DNA of 20,431 nt from a virus: positions 1 to 20,431 of IMG/VR virus record IMGVR_UViG_3300032240_000912; one strand, written 5' to 3'. Below, piece after piece: positions 6,520 through 15,053 of the stretch. Numbering within the stretch: the first letter of the stretch is position 1; every line of letters starts with the position of its first letter. Under the pieces are notes generated by a model, which ran no database searches, was not told the origin of the DNA, and saw only the letters and a list, made by a program, of their open reading frames with translations. The position numbers and the translations under genes are program-made.

Positions 6520-7266
6520 ATGAGTAACAGCCAACTTTTTATAGATTTAGAAAAACATATAGACTTAACAGAATGGGACAATCTGAAACCTGAAATTAGC
6601 AGAGGTATAGCTACTGCTAAAGATCTTGCTTGGGATGGAATTCATTTTACTTATGGTGTAATTAGACCACATGCTCAAGGAATAATGATCAAACCATTGT
6701 GGGAAGTTGTGAAACAATGGAAGGCACTTCCCGAGGATGATCCTTTTAAAGTAGCAGGCAGCGGATTAAATCATAATCAGCTTACAGATTATTTAAAAAA
6801 TGCTTTTGGTGCTTATGATTTCTATCGTGTCTATCCTATTATTGAGGAAGGCAATATACTAGGGGAATGTTCAAAACATTTTCCTGGACTAGTAAACTGG
6901 ATGCGTGTAATCGAATCTAATGTATTTTCTAATTTATACCAAGTTAATTTGATAACTGTAGATTCCGGAGGTATTCCTTGGGAACATGCCGATCTTAATA
7001 GCCAAGATGCTCCAATTCCCGAGGCACCCGATCTAATAAAAGAGTTTATTCATATAAAAACAGATTGTGACAGACCATTTTATATCATTGATCCGGATAC
7101 CGAAGAACGTGTGTTTATGAATACCCGAGCTGCCTGGTGGAATGAAAATCTATGGCACGGTGGTCTTCCTATTCAAAGACCTACATATACTTTGAGAATA
7201 AATGGAACATTTACAGACGAATTTAGAACAAAGATAGGTGCAAAAAATATTAGGAAGCATATATGA
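6520..7266 (+). CDS. 2OG/Fe(II)-type oxygenase, paralogue of the 13562-14359 gene
   Basis: This 248-residue protein has GIPWEHADLN (H156, D158), then NTRAAWWNENLWHGG (H213) and YTLRINGTF (R226), an HxD...H...R triad. It aligns along its whole length with the product of 13562-14359: both share DNL-PEI near the N-terminus, a FGAYD/MGAYD block, the FP...V.W.....VF segment, EFIH, NTRAAWWN and RI.G.FTDEFR. This suggests duplication and divergence within the island. The family is phage-like and not assignable to a characterised enzyme from memory. It starts a two-gene plus operon; the next gene overlaps it by 4 bases. Confidence 0.68.
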   Translation: MSNSQLFIDLEKHIDLTEWDNLKPEISRGIATAKDLAWDGIHFTYGVIRPHAQGIMIKPLWEVVKQWKALPEDDPFKVAGSGLNHNQLTDYLKNAFGAYDFYRVYPIIEEGNILGECSKHFPGLVNWMRVIESNVFSNLYQVNLITVDSGGIPWEHADLNSQDAPIPEAPDLIKEFIHIKTDCDRPFYIIDPDTEERVFMNTRAAWWNENLWHGGLPIQRPTYTLRINGTFTDEFRTKIGAKNIRKHI

Positions 7267-8147
7267 TAAATTATACATTAGATAAAAATAAGTGGACTGT
7301 AATCATAGAAAATTTTGATATGACTACAGCGACTCAAGAAGATATAAATCAAATATCTAAATTGGTTGCAAAAAATACCCTAGTAGTTATTCGAAATCAA
7401 AATCTAAGTGTAAAAGACGAAGTAAGAATTTTAAAAATGTTTAAAGATGTACAAAAATTTGTTGTCTCGGAAGCCGACAATTATGTTAGCACATTAGCAG
7501 GTGCTATGGTAAAAGGTTCCGAAGATTTATTTTTACGAGTAAGTGGCAAGAAAGATGAAGAAGGCCGTGTAGGTATTGCTGCCTATGATTGTGAAATGAT
7601 ATGGCATTGTAATGAACCTGGGGTTAAAGATAGGAAACCAATAGTTTGGTTACATAGCGTTGAAGGTTCTAAAGGCTCTAGAACTAGCTATACTAATAAT
7701 AGCCTCTCATATAACGATCTACCTGAGAATCTAAAACAAGAATTAGAAAACTATCATCTTGAAATTTATCAAGGATTAGGTCTAGGTAAGGACGATTTAG
7801 AATCCGACTATGAGGAATTACTAAAAATGGGTGAGAACGGAATTGTCAAATATAATCCACCATTGATAAAGATCAATAAAGCCGGAAACAAAGGAATATA
7901 TTTCCCCATGTATCATGTTCATAAAATTAAAGAACTAGATGAACAGAGAAGCAAAGAGATAACAGATTTTTTACGTGAATTCGTAGTCCGAGAAGAATAT
8001 GTGTATCACCATGATTGGCAAGATGGTGATATTCTAATTGCTGATCAAGAAATTGGCATACACAAGCGATGGCCGTTTAATAAAATAACAGAAAGAACTT
8101 TACACAGAGCCTGTTTTGATTATCCTGATCAAGATTATACAAGTTAA
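7263..8147 (+). CDS. TauD/TfdA-family dioxygenase with altered metal motif
   Basis: This 294-residue protein has TauD-like features in order: LVVIRNQNLS (40-49), MIWHCNEPG (112-120), KPIVWLHSVEG then SRTSYTNN (strand and 2OG-contact Thr), and near the end DGDILIADQEIGIHKR (H267) followed by ERTLHRACF (R282). TauD/TfdA enzymes oxidise small molecules such as taurine, carnitine precursors or amino acid derivatives. The first metal motif reads H115-C-N117 where TauD has HxD, so a carboxylate ligand is replaced by Asn, or the site is displaced. The end overlaps the converging gene by 4 bases with interlocked stop codons. Confidence 0.78.
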   Translation: MINYTLDKNKWTVIIENFDMTTATQEDINQISKLVAKNTLVVIRNQNLSVKDEVRILKMFKDVQKFVVSEADNYVSTLAGAMVKGSEDLFLRVSGKKDEEGRVGIAAYDCEMIWHCNEPGVKDRKPIVWLHSVEGSKGSRTSYTNNSLSYNDLPENLKQELENYHLEIYQGLGLGKDDLESDYEELLKMGENGIVKYNPPLIKINKAGNKGIYFPMYHVHKIKELDEQRSKEITDFLREFVVREEYVYHHDWQDGDILIADQEIGIHKRWPFNKITERTLHRACFDYPDQDYTS

Positions 8148-8791
8148 GGCAATTCGTCTATAACGATATATTCGCCTGTGATGCCTTGTTTAGTAGCGGC
8201 ATCGTCTATTAATTTTTTCCACTCGTCAGTAGCATCGTGTCTAGCAATAATCATGTGCATACGATCCTCATTGCTGTTGTTAACTACTGAGTGGTGGTAG
8301 TATAAATTCATAGCATAAACTCCACCCTGCTCCATAATTAATTCTTCACCGTCACCCCATACCCATTTACATCCGGTAGGGTTATTTAAAGCAACGTTAA
8401 TATTTTCAATTAATTTTATACTAGAATCTTTATGCATAGAAATATTCCCGCCAGCTCGCAACAACATAAATCTTACTCTACCATACTTGTTTGACGGAAA
8501 TACTTCTTTAAGCCAACGAGTTGTTATAGGACATAGGTCTGCTATTTCTGTCCAGTACATATCGTTACTTGCATCTTTGCCTTTCTTGTAACCATAGTCA
8601 CTCCAATTCTCATGCTTATCCCATCCGAGTCCGTGTAGTGTTAGACTTTCCCATCCGTCGTGTCCATAGTCTCCGGACCGGTGGGGTGTGAATCTATCGA
8701 CAAGTGCAAATGCTTCTGCAAGCATTTCAGTGTAAGGCATGGGCACATCTAATTTTAAATAACGTCCTTCTGATTGAAAATATTCTTTCAT
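8144..8791 (-). CDS. Aspartyl/asparaginyl beta-hydroxylase-like 2OG oxygenase
   Basis: This 215-residue protein has the AspH-type core: RFMLLRAGGNISMHKDSS (H120, D122), INVALNNP, WGDGEE, then YAMNLYYHHSVVNNS followed by EDRMHMIIA (H166/H167, R177). In this family the HxD, second His and H-x-V-x-N-x-S...R pattern bind iron and 2OG; members hydroxylate Asp/Asn or Pro in peptides or free amino acids. It is the last gene of the minus operon that starts near 11482. ATG overlaps the preceding stop (TAATG), with GGAG a few bases upstream. A peptidyl or amino acid substrate is likely from the family, but unproved here. Confidence 0.78.
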   Translation of the reverse strand: MKEYFQSEGRYLKLDVPMPYTEMLAEAFALVDRFTPHRSGDYGHDGWESLTLHGLGWDKHENWSDYGYKKGKDASNDMYWTEIADLCPITTRWLKEVFPSNKYGRVRFMLLRAGGNISMHKDSSIKLIENINVALNNPTGCKWVWGDGEELIMEQGGVYAMNLYYHHSVVNNSNEDRMHMIIARHDATDEWKKLIDDAATKQGITGEYIVIDELP

Positions 8792-10236
8792 TATATTACT
8801 CCTAACGGCCTTCCGCTATTGTGTTGCCAATCTTCTTTATGCCACTCGGGTGTTTTCAATTCTTTTATATCTGTGTATACAAAGTTACTAGCTTTATCTA
8901 AATGCTGTTGTGTTTTAACTTTCCAAAACCCATCGGCCGCCCGTGATGTCAGCATAAGCGTTACATTAGGATCTTTCTGTTGTAATTTTTGGAATAGCAT
9001 ATTTTCACACGCAATTCGATATTTTAAACTTGTTGAAGCAATAAATGGAGAATGATTATACAGATCGCTTAAATTCAGTAGTGTATTTTTATTTTCTTCT
9101 AACCAATCAAAATTAAATGCCGCTGTGTAATCAATCAGAATATAATCATATGTTAGTTGCTTAACTTCATTCCACAAGGCGTCCCAGTTATCAATCGTGG
9201 TTAAAAACTTTTCCCATTGTTCTGCTATCTGTTGTTTATAGCTATTTGAGATATAAGGAGAATTATTAGGCAACATGGGTTTATTATCCCAATAAAAATC
9301 TGCATAATCTTTGCCGTCCCATTCTTCAACCATCTTCTTCATGAACATCAAACAGTTATGATTAATGTCTGTAAAAATTACTTTGGTATTTTTAGTGAAC
9401 CCGATAAGCTGAAGATTTTTAACCCAGTTAAATCCGATACCAACTGTAGCATATTGTTCTACCGCACCGTCAAAAGGCAATTCATGTCTTAACCCGTCAG
9501 AATTCCAACCAGCGAAAAAGTTCATTCCAAAAAAATGATTGTATTTTATTTCAGTTAGTGCTTTTAGGAAAACATGATCGTATTCATAGTATAGATATTT
9601 TTTACTTGCTCGGATTTGTTCTGGCAAGGTTAGTAATATCTTATCTTGTTCCAACCCTATATTCAATATATTCCAACCGTGCAACTTAACAGAATATGTT
9701 TTAAGTTCTGTTCCTTTTTTAATCCACGCAGGAATCTCTGGATCGTTATACAAATAATCTTCACTACGGATAGGAGCAACTTGTTGATATTCTACCCACT
9801 CCTCGTTACCTATAGCAGGACATCCAAGGTCTTTATATTCTGTTAGATTAACGATATAAAATTGTTGATGTAATTCAAAGCAGGCATTCTTTTTATAGTA
9901 GGAGTGATCTCCTCTATCAAGTATATGCCCTGCTACAAAAAACTTATCCTTACATAAATTTTCAATCGCAGGAAATAGTCTATCCGATAATCCTAAACTA
10001 GTTCCGGCCGCAATAATAACAGCATGACTGTATCCTTCTTCTGCGGCAGTTTGTAGCAACGCATCCTCGTCTTTACTAATAAGAATATCGTAGCCATACA
10101 TATCAAAACGATGTATTAGAAAATCAGTTAAGTTTATACATACTTCCCGAGCGTAACCGCTTTGGCAGTTGTCGATAATATCTAGGATGCAACAAACTAT
10201 TGGCTTTTTCTTTTCAGTTCTAAATTTTGTTACCAT
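8791..10236 (-). CDS. Two-part protein of unknown function with methyltransferase-like segment
   Basis: This 481-residue protein is not recognised with confidence. Residues 10-140 look alpha/beta, with KPIVCCILDIIDNCQSGYA, a strand AVIIAAGTSL and FFVAGHILDRGD, reminiscent of a nucleotide- or sugar-binding Rossmann-type domain. Residues 260-345 hold YATVGIGFNWVKNL, then KVIFTDINHNC and EWDGKDYADFYWD, which resembles the glycine-rich loop and acidic strand end of class I SAM methyltransferases. A glycosyltransferase plus methyltransferase fusion is possible but speculative. ATG lies inside the end of the upstream GNAT-like gene (ATGGTAA) with AAGGAA upstream, so it is translated from the same message. 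Confidence 0.55.
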   Translation of the reverse strand: MVTKFRTEKKKPIVCCILDIIDNCQSGYAREVCINLTDFLIHRFDMYGYDILISKDEDALLQTAAEEGYSHAVIIAAGTSLGLSDRLFPAIENLCKDKFFVAGHILDRGDHSYYKKNACFELHQQFYIVNLTEYKDLGCPAIGNEEWVEYQQVAPIRSEDYLYNDPEIPAWIKKGTELKTYSVKLHGWNILNIGLEQDKILLTLPEQIRASKKYLYYEYDHVFLKALTEIKYNHFFGMNFFAGWNSDGLRHELPFDGAVEQYATVGIGFNWVKNLQLIGFTKNTKVIFTDINHNCLMFMKKMVEEWDGKDYADFYWDNKPMLPNNSPYISNSYKQQIAEQWEKFLTTIDNWDALWNEVKQLTYDYILIDYTAAFNFDWLEENKNTLLNLSDLYNHSPFIASTSLKYRIACENMLFQKLQQKDPNVTLMLTSRAADGFWKVKTQQHLDKASNFVYTDIKELKTPEWHKEDWQHNSGRPLGVI

Positions 10237-10781
10237 CTCGGATTCCTTTCTAACTCTTCTAAAAATTTATTAGCATAGAGTTCCCATACAGTTTGTCGAG
10301 TACCTCTGTACTCTATCTCTTTGATACGTTTCATTTGGCCCGTTGCTTCCATAGCAGGACCAAATATGTTATGTACTAGACGTTGTGTTCCTACGCTGTT
10401 TTCATTACTAGTAATGTATAAGTTAGCCCACGGCGGAGTCCACTCTATACAAACGGGTATTAAAAACTGACTAGTAACATGCTGATGAGTAACTATTTGA
10501 TTTCTTGTACGAATACTAGGAATAGGTATATGGTCTGAGAATACACAAGTACGTGCGGCAATTCTAAAAGCATCTTCCCCCATTTCTGGAAAACTGTGTG
10601 CGGCAACACTACCTACTGCCTTACCATAATAGTATAGGATCCATACTGCCCATGACTTTTCTTTTGCTAGGCTATCTACTAGCATCTTTTGACTAGCATT
10701 GTTTTCAAACCCCTTGGCTTTAGCAGTAGCATAAAACTCTGTTAAATCTAGTTCAGGTGTCCAAGATTTTATTTCAAACAT
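10230..10781 (-). CDS. GNAT-like N-acetyltransferase
   Basis: This 183-residue protein has the outline of a GNAT fold: WAVWILYYYGKAVGSVAAHSF (strands 2-3, with GKAVG the typical turn), a long middle with FLIPVCIEW, then NLYITSNENSVGTQRLVHNIFG (strand 5, the N-E-N turn and helix). The usual Q/RxxGxG/A acetyl-CoA loop is not clear; GTQRLVH may stand in for it. GNAT enzymes acetylate amines. It overlaps the upstream gene by 13 bases and the downstream gene by 7. Assigned on general fold shape, so moderate confidence. Confidence 0.5.
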   Translation of the reverse strand: MFEIKSWTPELDLTEFYATAKAKGFENNASQKMLVDSLAKEKSWAVWILYYYGKAVGSVAAHSFPEMGEDAFRIAARTCVFSDHIPIPSIRTRNQIVTHQHVTSQFLIPVCIEWTPPWANLYITSNENSVGTQRLVHNIFGPAMEATGQMKRIKEIEYRGTRQTVWELYANKFLEELERNPRW

Positions 10782-11482
10782 TGTACACGCTCAATAAAAT
10801 CTGCTGGGTAGTTTGTACTAAAACTTGACCAACACAGTTGATCCATAACTTCCCATGGTTGCGGTTCATCCCATTTAATTCCCAAACTATCTAAGTGCTT
10901 ACGCATTTCTTTTTGTCTTGTTGTGTAGATATGGCTTTCCACATCTTTAATACTAATTGTACTTTCATTGTCGCGATATGTAAAGAAGTAATTGATACTT
11001 TTTAACTTGCCATCTACTACAAAATAACTGCTAGGATGCATACTATATTTGTGTAAGCCTAAACTCTTGTGTGCCTTAATAATGTTAATCATTTGGTATT
11101 GCCAATCTGGAACTACTTGATCGTAATTGGCCATATCACATCCTGCCTGCTCCCAAAAGTCTGGGCCGTCTATTTCCAAATACAATTTTCTATTATCTAA
11201 ATCTATATTCTTAATTGTTGGAACTAGCTCAGGATAAGCGTTACGCATCTGTGTTAGATAGTTTACTTCACGTAGCCATTTTTCTTCCATCTTGTCAGGA
11301 TCTACTACTTGATTTTGGCCTTTATGGTATTCAGTATCATTATAGTACCACTGACAGAATACTTTTTTATCCTCAGATATGAGGCTAGTATAAATTAGAT
11401 TGTTTCGGCAAAGACCTATGCCAGGTACGTTGTTGTAATAATATTCCATGGTATAGTAATTAGCTATAAATATTTGCCACAT
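10769..11482 (-). CDS. Unrecognised family, paralogue of the 17140-17835 gene
   Basis: This product of up to 237 residues shares a clear pattern with the product of 17140-17835: YYY...PG...NL.Y.., W..REV.FL, the DLDNRKLYLE / DLNNRKVFIE block, P DW..Q(M/I), and an HP/YPH-x(3)-F/Y-x-V/I...LK.I segment. The last two recall the catalytic loop and DFG region of kinase-like phosphotransferases (APH type), but the catalytic Asp is not conserved, so a degenerate kinase fold is only a guess. ATG at 11482 would overlap the divergent ATG at 11481 by two bases; ATG at 11449 is an alternative start. No clear minus-strand late promoter is seen. Confidence 0.6.
   Translation of the reverse strand: MWQIFIANYYTMEYYYNNVPGIGLCRNNLIYTSLISEDKKVFCQWYYNDTEYHKGQNQVVDPDKMEEKWLREVNYLTQMRNAYPELVPTIKNIDLDNRKLYLEIDGPDFWEQAGCDMANYDQVVPDWQYQMINIIKAHKSLGLHKYSMHPSSYFVVDGKLKSINYFFTYRDNESTISIKDVESHIYTTRQKEMRKHLDSLGIKWDEPQPWEVMDQLCWSSFSTNYPADFIERVQCLK
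11465..11472 (+). promoter_or_regulatory. T4-type late promoter for the radical SAM operon
   Basis: TATAAATA, a perfect consensus match, lies 8 bases before ATG 11481. The predicted leader is about 3 bases (CAC). No ribosome binding site is present. The element lies inside the divergent minus-strand gene if that gene starts at 11482. Confidence 0.82.
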
Positions 11483-12518
11483 GAATATTTTAGAAACTGT
11501 ATCCCTATGTAACCAATGCTATCGTCATATTTCAGCAGAACGATTCGAAAAGGACGGTAAGATGATGTTGGGCAAAACTTGTCCAAAACACGGTTACCAA
11601 GAAGTGATACTAGACATTAGTGCAGACTTTTATAAAAGTCAACAATACCAAAAACGTAGACCAAGTTCCTATTGGTTAGACATTACTAATCGATGTAATT
11701 TAGACTGTCCACATTGTTATCAAATGCCCGATAATAATAGCAAGGATCCTAGCATAGATTACTTACTATCAGAAGTTATGAGTTGGCCTGACAATGGATT
11801 GCCTGTTAGCTTAGTAGGAGCAGAACCTACAGTGCGTAAAGACCTAGCTGATTTAGTTTTGGCAATACACGCCTTGCCCACTAAGACTAGAAATGTTATA
11901 ATAGTTACCAATGGTGTGTATTTGGCTAAATGGGATTATGTAGAAAGGTTTAAAGGAATACCAAACTTAAAATGGACATTTGGACTTAACCATCCTGACT
12001 ACAACGGCGGACAAATACGAGACAAACAAATGATAGGTTTAGAAAACTGTCTTAAGTTAGGACTCGATGTAAAGACATTAACATACACATTGGCTAATTT
12101 AGAACAGCTAACTGATGTAATGCACGAAGTACAAAAGTTTGGCATCAATGCTAGGATACAATTAGGTGTTGAGATTGGTCGTGTACCAGAAGGTGAGTTT
12201 GTAGAACTTTACTTGTCAGAGCTAGTTACAGTTGCTAAACAGTTTTGTTTAGACAACGGCTGGACATGGGAGCCTGATTATCAGGGCGGCAATCGTACAC
12301 ACTTTGCTGTTCGTATAAATGGCATTGAACATAAGTTTATCAAATGGTGCGATGTTCGAACTATAGACTTAGAAGAAATACAAAGCGAGTCTTGGGCTAG
12401 TATTGTTCCAGGTAAGCCTATGAGTCCATTACTACATCAAGTTATATTAAGAGATCAAGCAGTTAACAAAGGACAGATGTTGTACGATACAGTACCTGAA
12501 AAATATAGACATGAATAA
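11481..12518 (+). CDS. Radical SAM enzyme with N-terminal Cys/His knuckle, copy 1
   Basis: This 345-residue protein has an N-terminal CNQC (C10, C13) and CPKHG (C34, H37) knuckle, then TNRCNLDCPHCYQ with the radical SAM cluster C72-x3-C76-x2-C79, and GAEPT (113-117) as the SAM-binding GGEP-like motif. The same N-terminal CxxC...CxxHG element precedes the radical SAM core in archaeal lipid and pterin-modifying enzymes (tetraether synthase and MJ0619-like groups), which form C-C bonds or methylate unactivated carbons. That points to demanding chemistry, but the substrate is unknown. It is followed by a closely related gene overlapping by 8 bases. It begins a five-gene plus operon. Confidence 0.85.
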   Translation: MNILETVSLCNQCYRHISAERFEKDGKMMLGKTCPKHGYQEVILDISADFYKSQQYQKRRPSSYWLDITNRCNLDCPHCYQMPDNNSKDPSIDYLLSEVMSWPDNGLPVSLVGAEPTVRKDLADLVLAIHALPTKTRNVIIVTNGVYLAKWDYVERFKGIPNLKWTFGLNHPDYNGGQIRDKQMIGLENCLKLGLDVKTLTYTLANLEQLTDVMHEVQKFGINARIQLGVEIGRVPEGEFVELYLSELVTVAKQFCLDNGWTWEPDYQGGNRTHFAVRINGIEHKFIKWCDVRTIDLEEIQSESWASIVPGKPMSPLLHQVILRDQAVNKGQMLYDTVPEKYRHE

Positions 12519-13575
12519 AATACACGATACAATATCCTTATGCGAACATTGCTATAGGCATGTACCTGCTGTTCTTTTCGAACAAGATGGGTCTGTATGG
12601 TTATCAAAAAAATGTAAGTGGCATGGTGAGAGTAAATACTTAGTAGAACCTAATGCTGATTTCTATATTAATTACAAATACAATAGACCAACTAATCATA
12701 CCTATTGCTTAGATATTACTAATCGTTGTAATTTAAATTGCCCACATTGTTATCAAATTCCAGATAATATGAGCAAGGATCCTAGTATAGAAAATATACT
12801 TGATATTATCCGTGCGTGGGACGATGACGGATATGCTGTTGCCTTAATGGGTGCAGAGCCAACTACTAGAAAAGATTTACCAGAGTTGTGCAGAGCTATT
12901 CAGGCACTGCCTGGCAAACCTAGAGCAATAATGATTTTAACAAACGGCGTTTATCTATCCGACCTAGATTATGCTAAACAGTTTGAAAACATGTCTAACT
13001 TGTTTTGGACTATTGGATTAAATCATCCCGACTACCAAGGGCATACAGTTAGAAAAAAACAAATGGAGGGTATTGATAATTGTATGAAGTTAGGTATGAC
13101 TATAAAAAATGTTAGTTACACTCTTGAGACTATAGATCAGTTAGAATATTGCTTAGAAGAAATACAGGAGTTCGGCCAGACGCTTAGTCCACACAACTAC
13201 AGAGTACGAGTAGGCACAGATATCGGTCGTCATCCGGGCGAAGAAAAAATATACTTGTCTGAGTTAGTAGACATGGTCAAAGCGATATGCGATAAGAAAG
13301 GGTGGACACACGAGTATGATCATAATTACGGAATTAGAGTTCACTATCCTTTGCGTATTAACGGCATACTAGTTAAGATTATACAATGGCCTGATGTACG
13401 CACTATTGACTTAGAAGAAGATCAAACAGAATCGTGGGCTGATATGTTACCCGGTAAGCCTGTAAGTCCATTAGTTCATCAGGTTATACTACGGGATGGT
13501 GCAGTAAATAAAAACTTACCACTATATGATACAGTACCTGAAAAGTATCAAAGGAAATATGATGCACGGGATTAA
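12511..13575 (+). CDS. Radical SAM enzyme with N-terminal Cys/His knuckle, copy 2
   Basis: This 354-residue protein is a tandem paralogue of copy 1: the C11-x2-C14 and C35-x2-H38 knuckle, DITNRCNLNCPHCYQIPDN with cluster ligands C73, C77 and C80, and MGAEPTTRKDL. Similarity is high across the whole length, including GLNHPDY and the C-terminal PGKP-SPL-HQVILRD-AVNK-LYDTVPEKY block. An extra 8-10 residues occur around SPHNYRVRVGTDIGRH. The two copies may act in sequence, on two positions, or as a heterodimer. The ATG lies inside the end of copy 1, so expression is coupled. Confidence 0.85.
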   Translation: MNKIHDTISLCEHCYRHVPAVLFEQDGSVWLSKKCKWHGESKYLVEPNADFYINYKYNRPTNHTYCLDITNRCNLNCPHCYQIPDNMSKDPSIENILDIIRAWDDDGYAVALMGAEPTTRKDLPELCRAIQALPGKPRAIMILTNGVYLSDLDYAKQFENMSNLFWTIGLNHPDYQGHTVRKKQMEGIDNCMKLGMTIKNVSYTLETIDQLEYCLEEIQEFGQTLSPHNYRVRVGTDIGRHPGEEKIYLSELVDMVKAICDKKGWTHEYDHNYGIRVHYPLRINGILVKIIQWPDVRTIDLEEDQTESWADMLPGKPVSPLVHQVILRDGAVNKNLPLYDTVPEKYQRKYDARD

Positions 13576-14359
13576 TGGTAAACCTTATTTTGATATGACA
13601 CCTTACTTGGATATGGACGGGTTCGATAACTTACAGCCTGAGATATTAACAGGATTCGCTCTAGCACGTGAGTATGCTAAAGAAGGCACATGGATGGTTC
13701 CTGGTTTTACCTTTGAGAAAATGAGTTATCAGCCGCACTGGAAACCCATATACAAGGCAATGGAAGAGTTCACGGCCTTACCCAACAGTCCGTTAAAACA
13801 GGCAGGACTAGCACTAATGCCAAAAGACTTTAAAAACTTCCAAGAGCGTAACAAGTTTACCCGTTTCCTAAAGATGGCTATGGGTGCCTACGATCCGTAC
13901 ATCTACTATTACTTGTGGGAAGAAGGTTCGTGGGATGATCGAACTGCTCCGCGCAAACTAACACCTGAAGCAGAATACTTCCCAGAAACAGTTAAATGGG
14001 TTGAAAGTCTAGTGGGCACAGTGTTTGAAGACATTGGCCGAGTTATCTTTTTCCATTGTGAAGCAGATGGTATCCCGTTTGAGCATAGAGATTTAGATGC
14101 TAAGAATGGCGTGAACGTTGTTAAGCCGCATCGCAATGAGTTTATACACGTTCGTCCTAATACTAAAAAAGCGTTTTACTTGTGGGATCCAGAAACTAAA
14201 AATAAAACATATCTTAACACACGAGCCGCATGGTGGAATGATGTAGACTGGCACGGTGGTGAACGTATCATGGAACAAAGTTACGGCCTACGAATCGATG
14301 GTAAGTTTACAGATGAGTTCCGTAAACAGTTAGGCGTAGATCATTTAGAGAGTTATTAA
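13562..14359 (+). CDS. 2OG/Fe(II)-type oxygenase, paralogue of the 6520-7266 gene
   Basis: Start chosen at ATG 13562, preceded by AAAGGAAAT; ATG 13559 is adjacent and possible, and an upstream TTG-type start is unlikely. The 265-residue protein has GIPFEHRDLD (H175, D177), then NTRAAWWNDVDWHGG (H231) and YGLRIDGKF (R244). It aligns end to end with the 6520-7266 product, sharing the AYD block, NTRAAWW and FTDEFR. The ATG lies inside the end of radical SAM copy 2, and the stop is one base before the next gene, placing it in the same operon as both radical SAM enzymes. Confidence 0.7.
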   Translation: MHGINGKPYFDMTPYLDMDGFDNLQPEILTGFALAREYAKEGTWMVPGFTFEKMSYQPHWKPIYKAMEEFTALPNSPLKQAGLALMPKDFKNFQERNKFTRFLKMAMGAYDPYIYYYLWEEGSWDDRTAPRKLTPEAEYFPETVKWVESLVGTVFEDIGRVIFFHCEADGIPFEHRDLDAKNGVNVVKPHRNEFIHVRPNTKKAFYLWDPETKNKTYLNTRAAWWNDVDWHGGERIMEQSYGLRIDGKFTDEFRKQLGVDHLESY

Positions 14360-14360
14360 A

Positions 14361-15053
14361 ATGAAAGATACTGATTTTTTTCTAAAATTAAATGTCCCTA
14401 ATTTTTCAGAAATGCAAAAAGAAGTCTTGGACTATTTAAAAAAACATCCTGATTTAATTATCGAAAATGGCGGAGAACAACACATACATGTTACTTTAGA
14501 TCAATTTCCGATAATTTCTTCAGTATTTTCTCCTCGTGCTAAAAATAAAATCAATGAAATCAGCATAGGTGTAGTTCCACCAATGCATTCAACACCAATA
14601 CATATAGACGGACTAAGAGAAGATCCTAATCACTTCTATAGAAATCAAATAGAACAAACAGCACGTAACCATCCCGATAGATCTTATGATGATATCGATT
14701 GGACAAAATTTCCATCTGCTAATCAATATGTGTTAATAATTCCAATCAGCAATTATGAAAATTCTATGAACTATTGGTACAATGTAACTGATAACGTAAA
14801 CAAGGAAATTTTCCATTACTATGAACGAGAACAGTTTCCTTATAAATGGTGGCTCAATTTTTATACAGATACAACTACTGCTATTCCTATAGAAAAAGTA
14901 ATAATCGATAGACCAACCTTTATAAGATCGGACATATATCATAATGTAACAAATAACGGAACAGAAAACAGGTTAGCACTAATTATAAGAATATTTGAAT
15001 ACAAAAGATATTCGTCTCTTGATCAAGTTTTTGACTACACTGGATTAGTATGA
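14361..15053 (+). CDS. Probable 2OG/Fe(II)-dependent oxygenase
   Basis: This 230-residue protein has PPMHSTPIHIDGL (H81, D83), then FIRSDIYHNVTN (H194) and ENRLALIIRIFEY (R204), a 2-His-1-carboxylate plus Arg layout in a beta-rich context with YVLIIPISNYENS between. The N-terminal 45 residues are helical. It follows the oxygenase at 13562 by one base and overlaps the next oxygenase by ATGA, so three oxygenases sit in a row behind two radical SAM genes. I cannot place it in a characterised subfamily. Confidence 0.62.
   Translation: MKDTDFFLKLNVPNFSEMQKEVLDYLKKHPDLIIENGGEQHIHVTLDQFPIISSVFSPRAKNKINEISIGVVPPMHSTPIHIDGLREDPNHFYRNQIEQTARNHPDRSYDDIDWTKFPSANQYVLIIPISNYENSMNYWYNVTDNVNKEIFHYYEREQFPYKWWLNFYTDTTTAIPIEKVIIDRPTFIRSDIYHNVTNNGTENRLALIIRIFEYKRYSSLDQVFDYTGLV

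Noticed and set aside
8299-8306. TATAAATT as a plus-strand late promoter (similar ones near 11390 and 17324)
   Set aside because: They lie antisense inside minus-strand genes with no plus-strand gene downstream, and one-mismatch octamers are expected by chance in AT-rich DNA.
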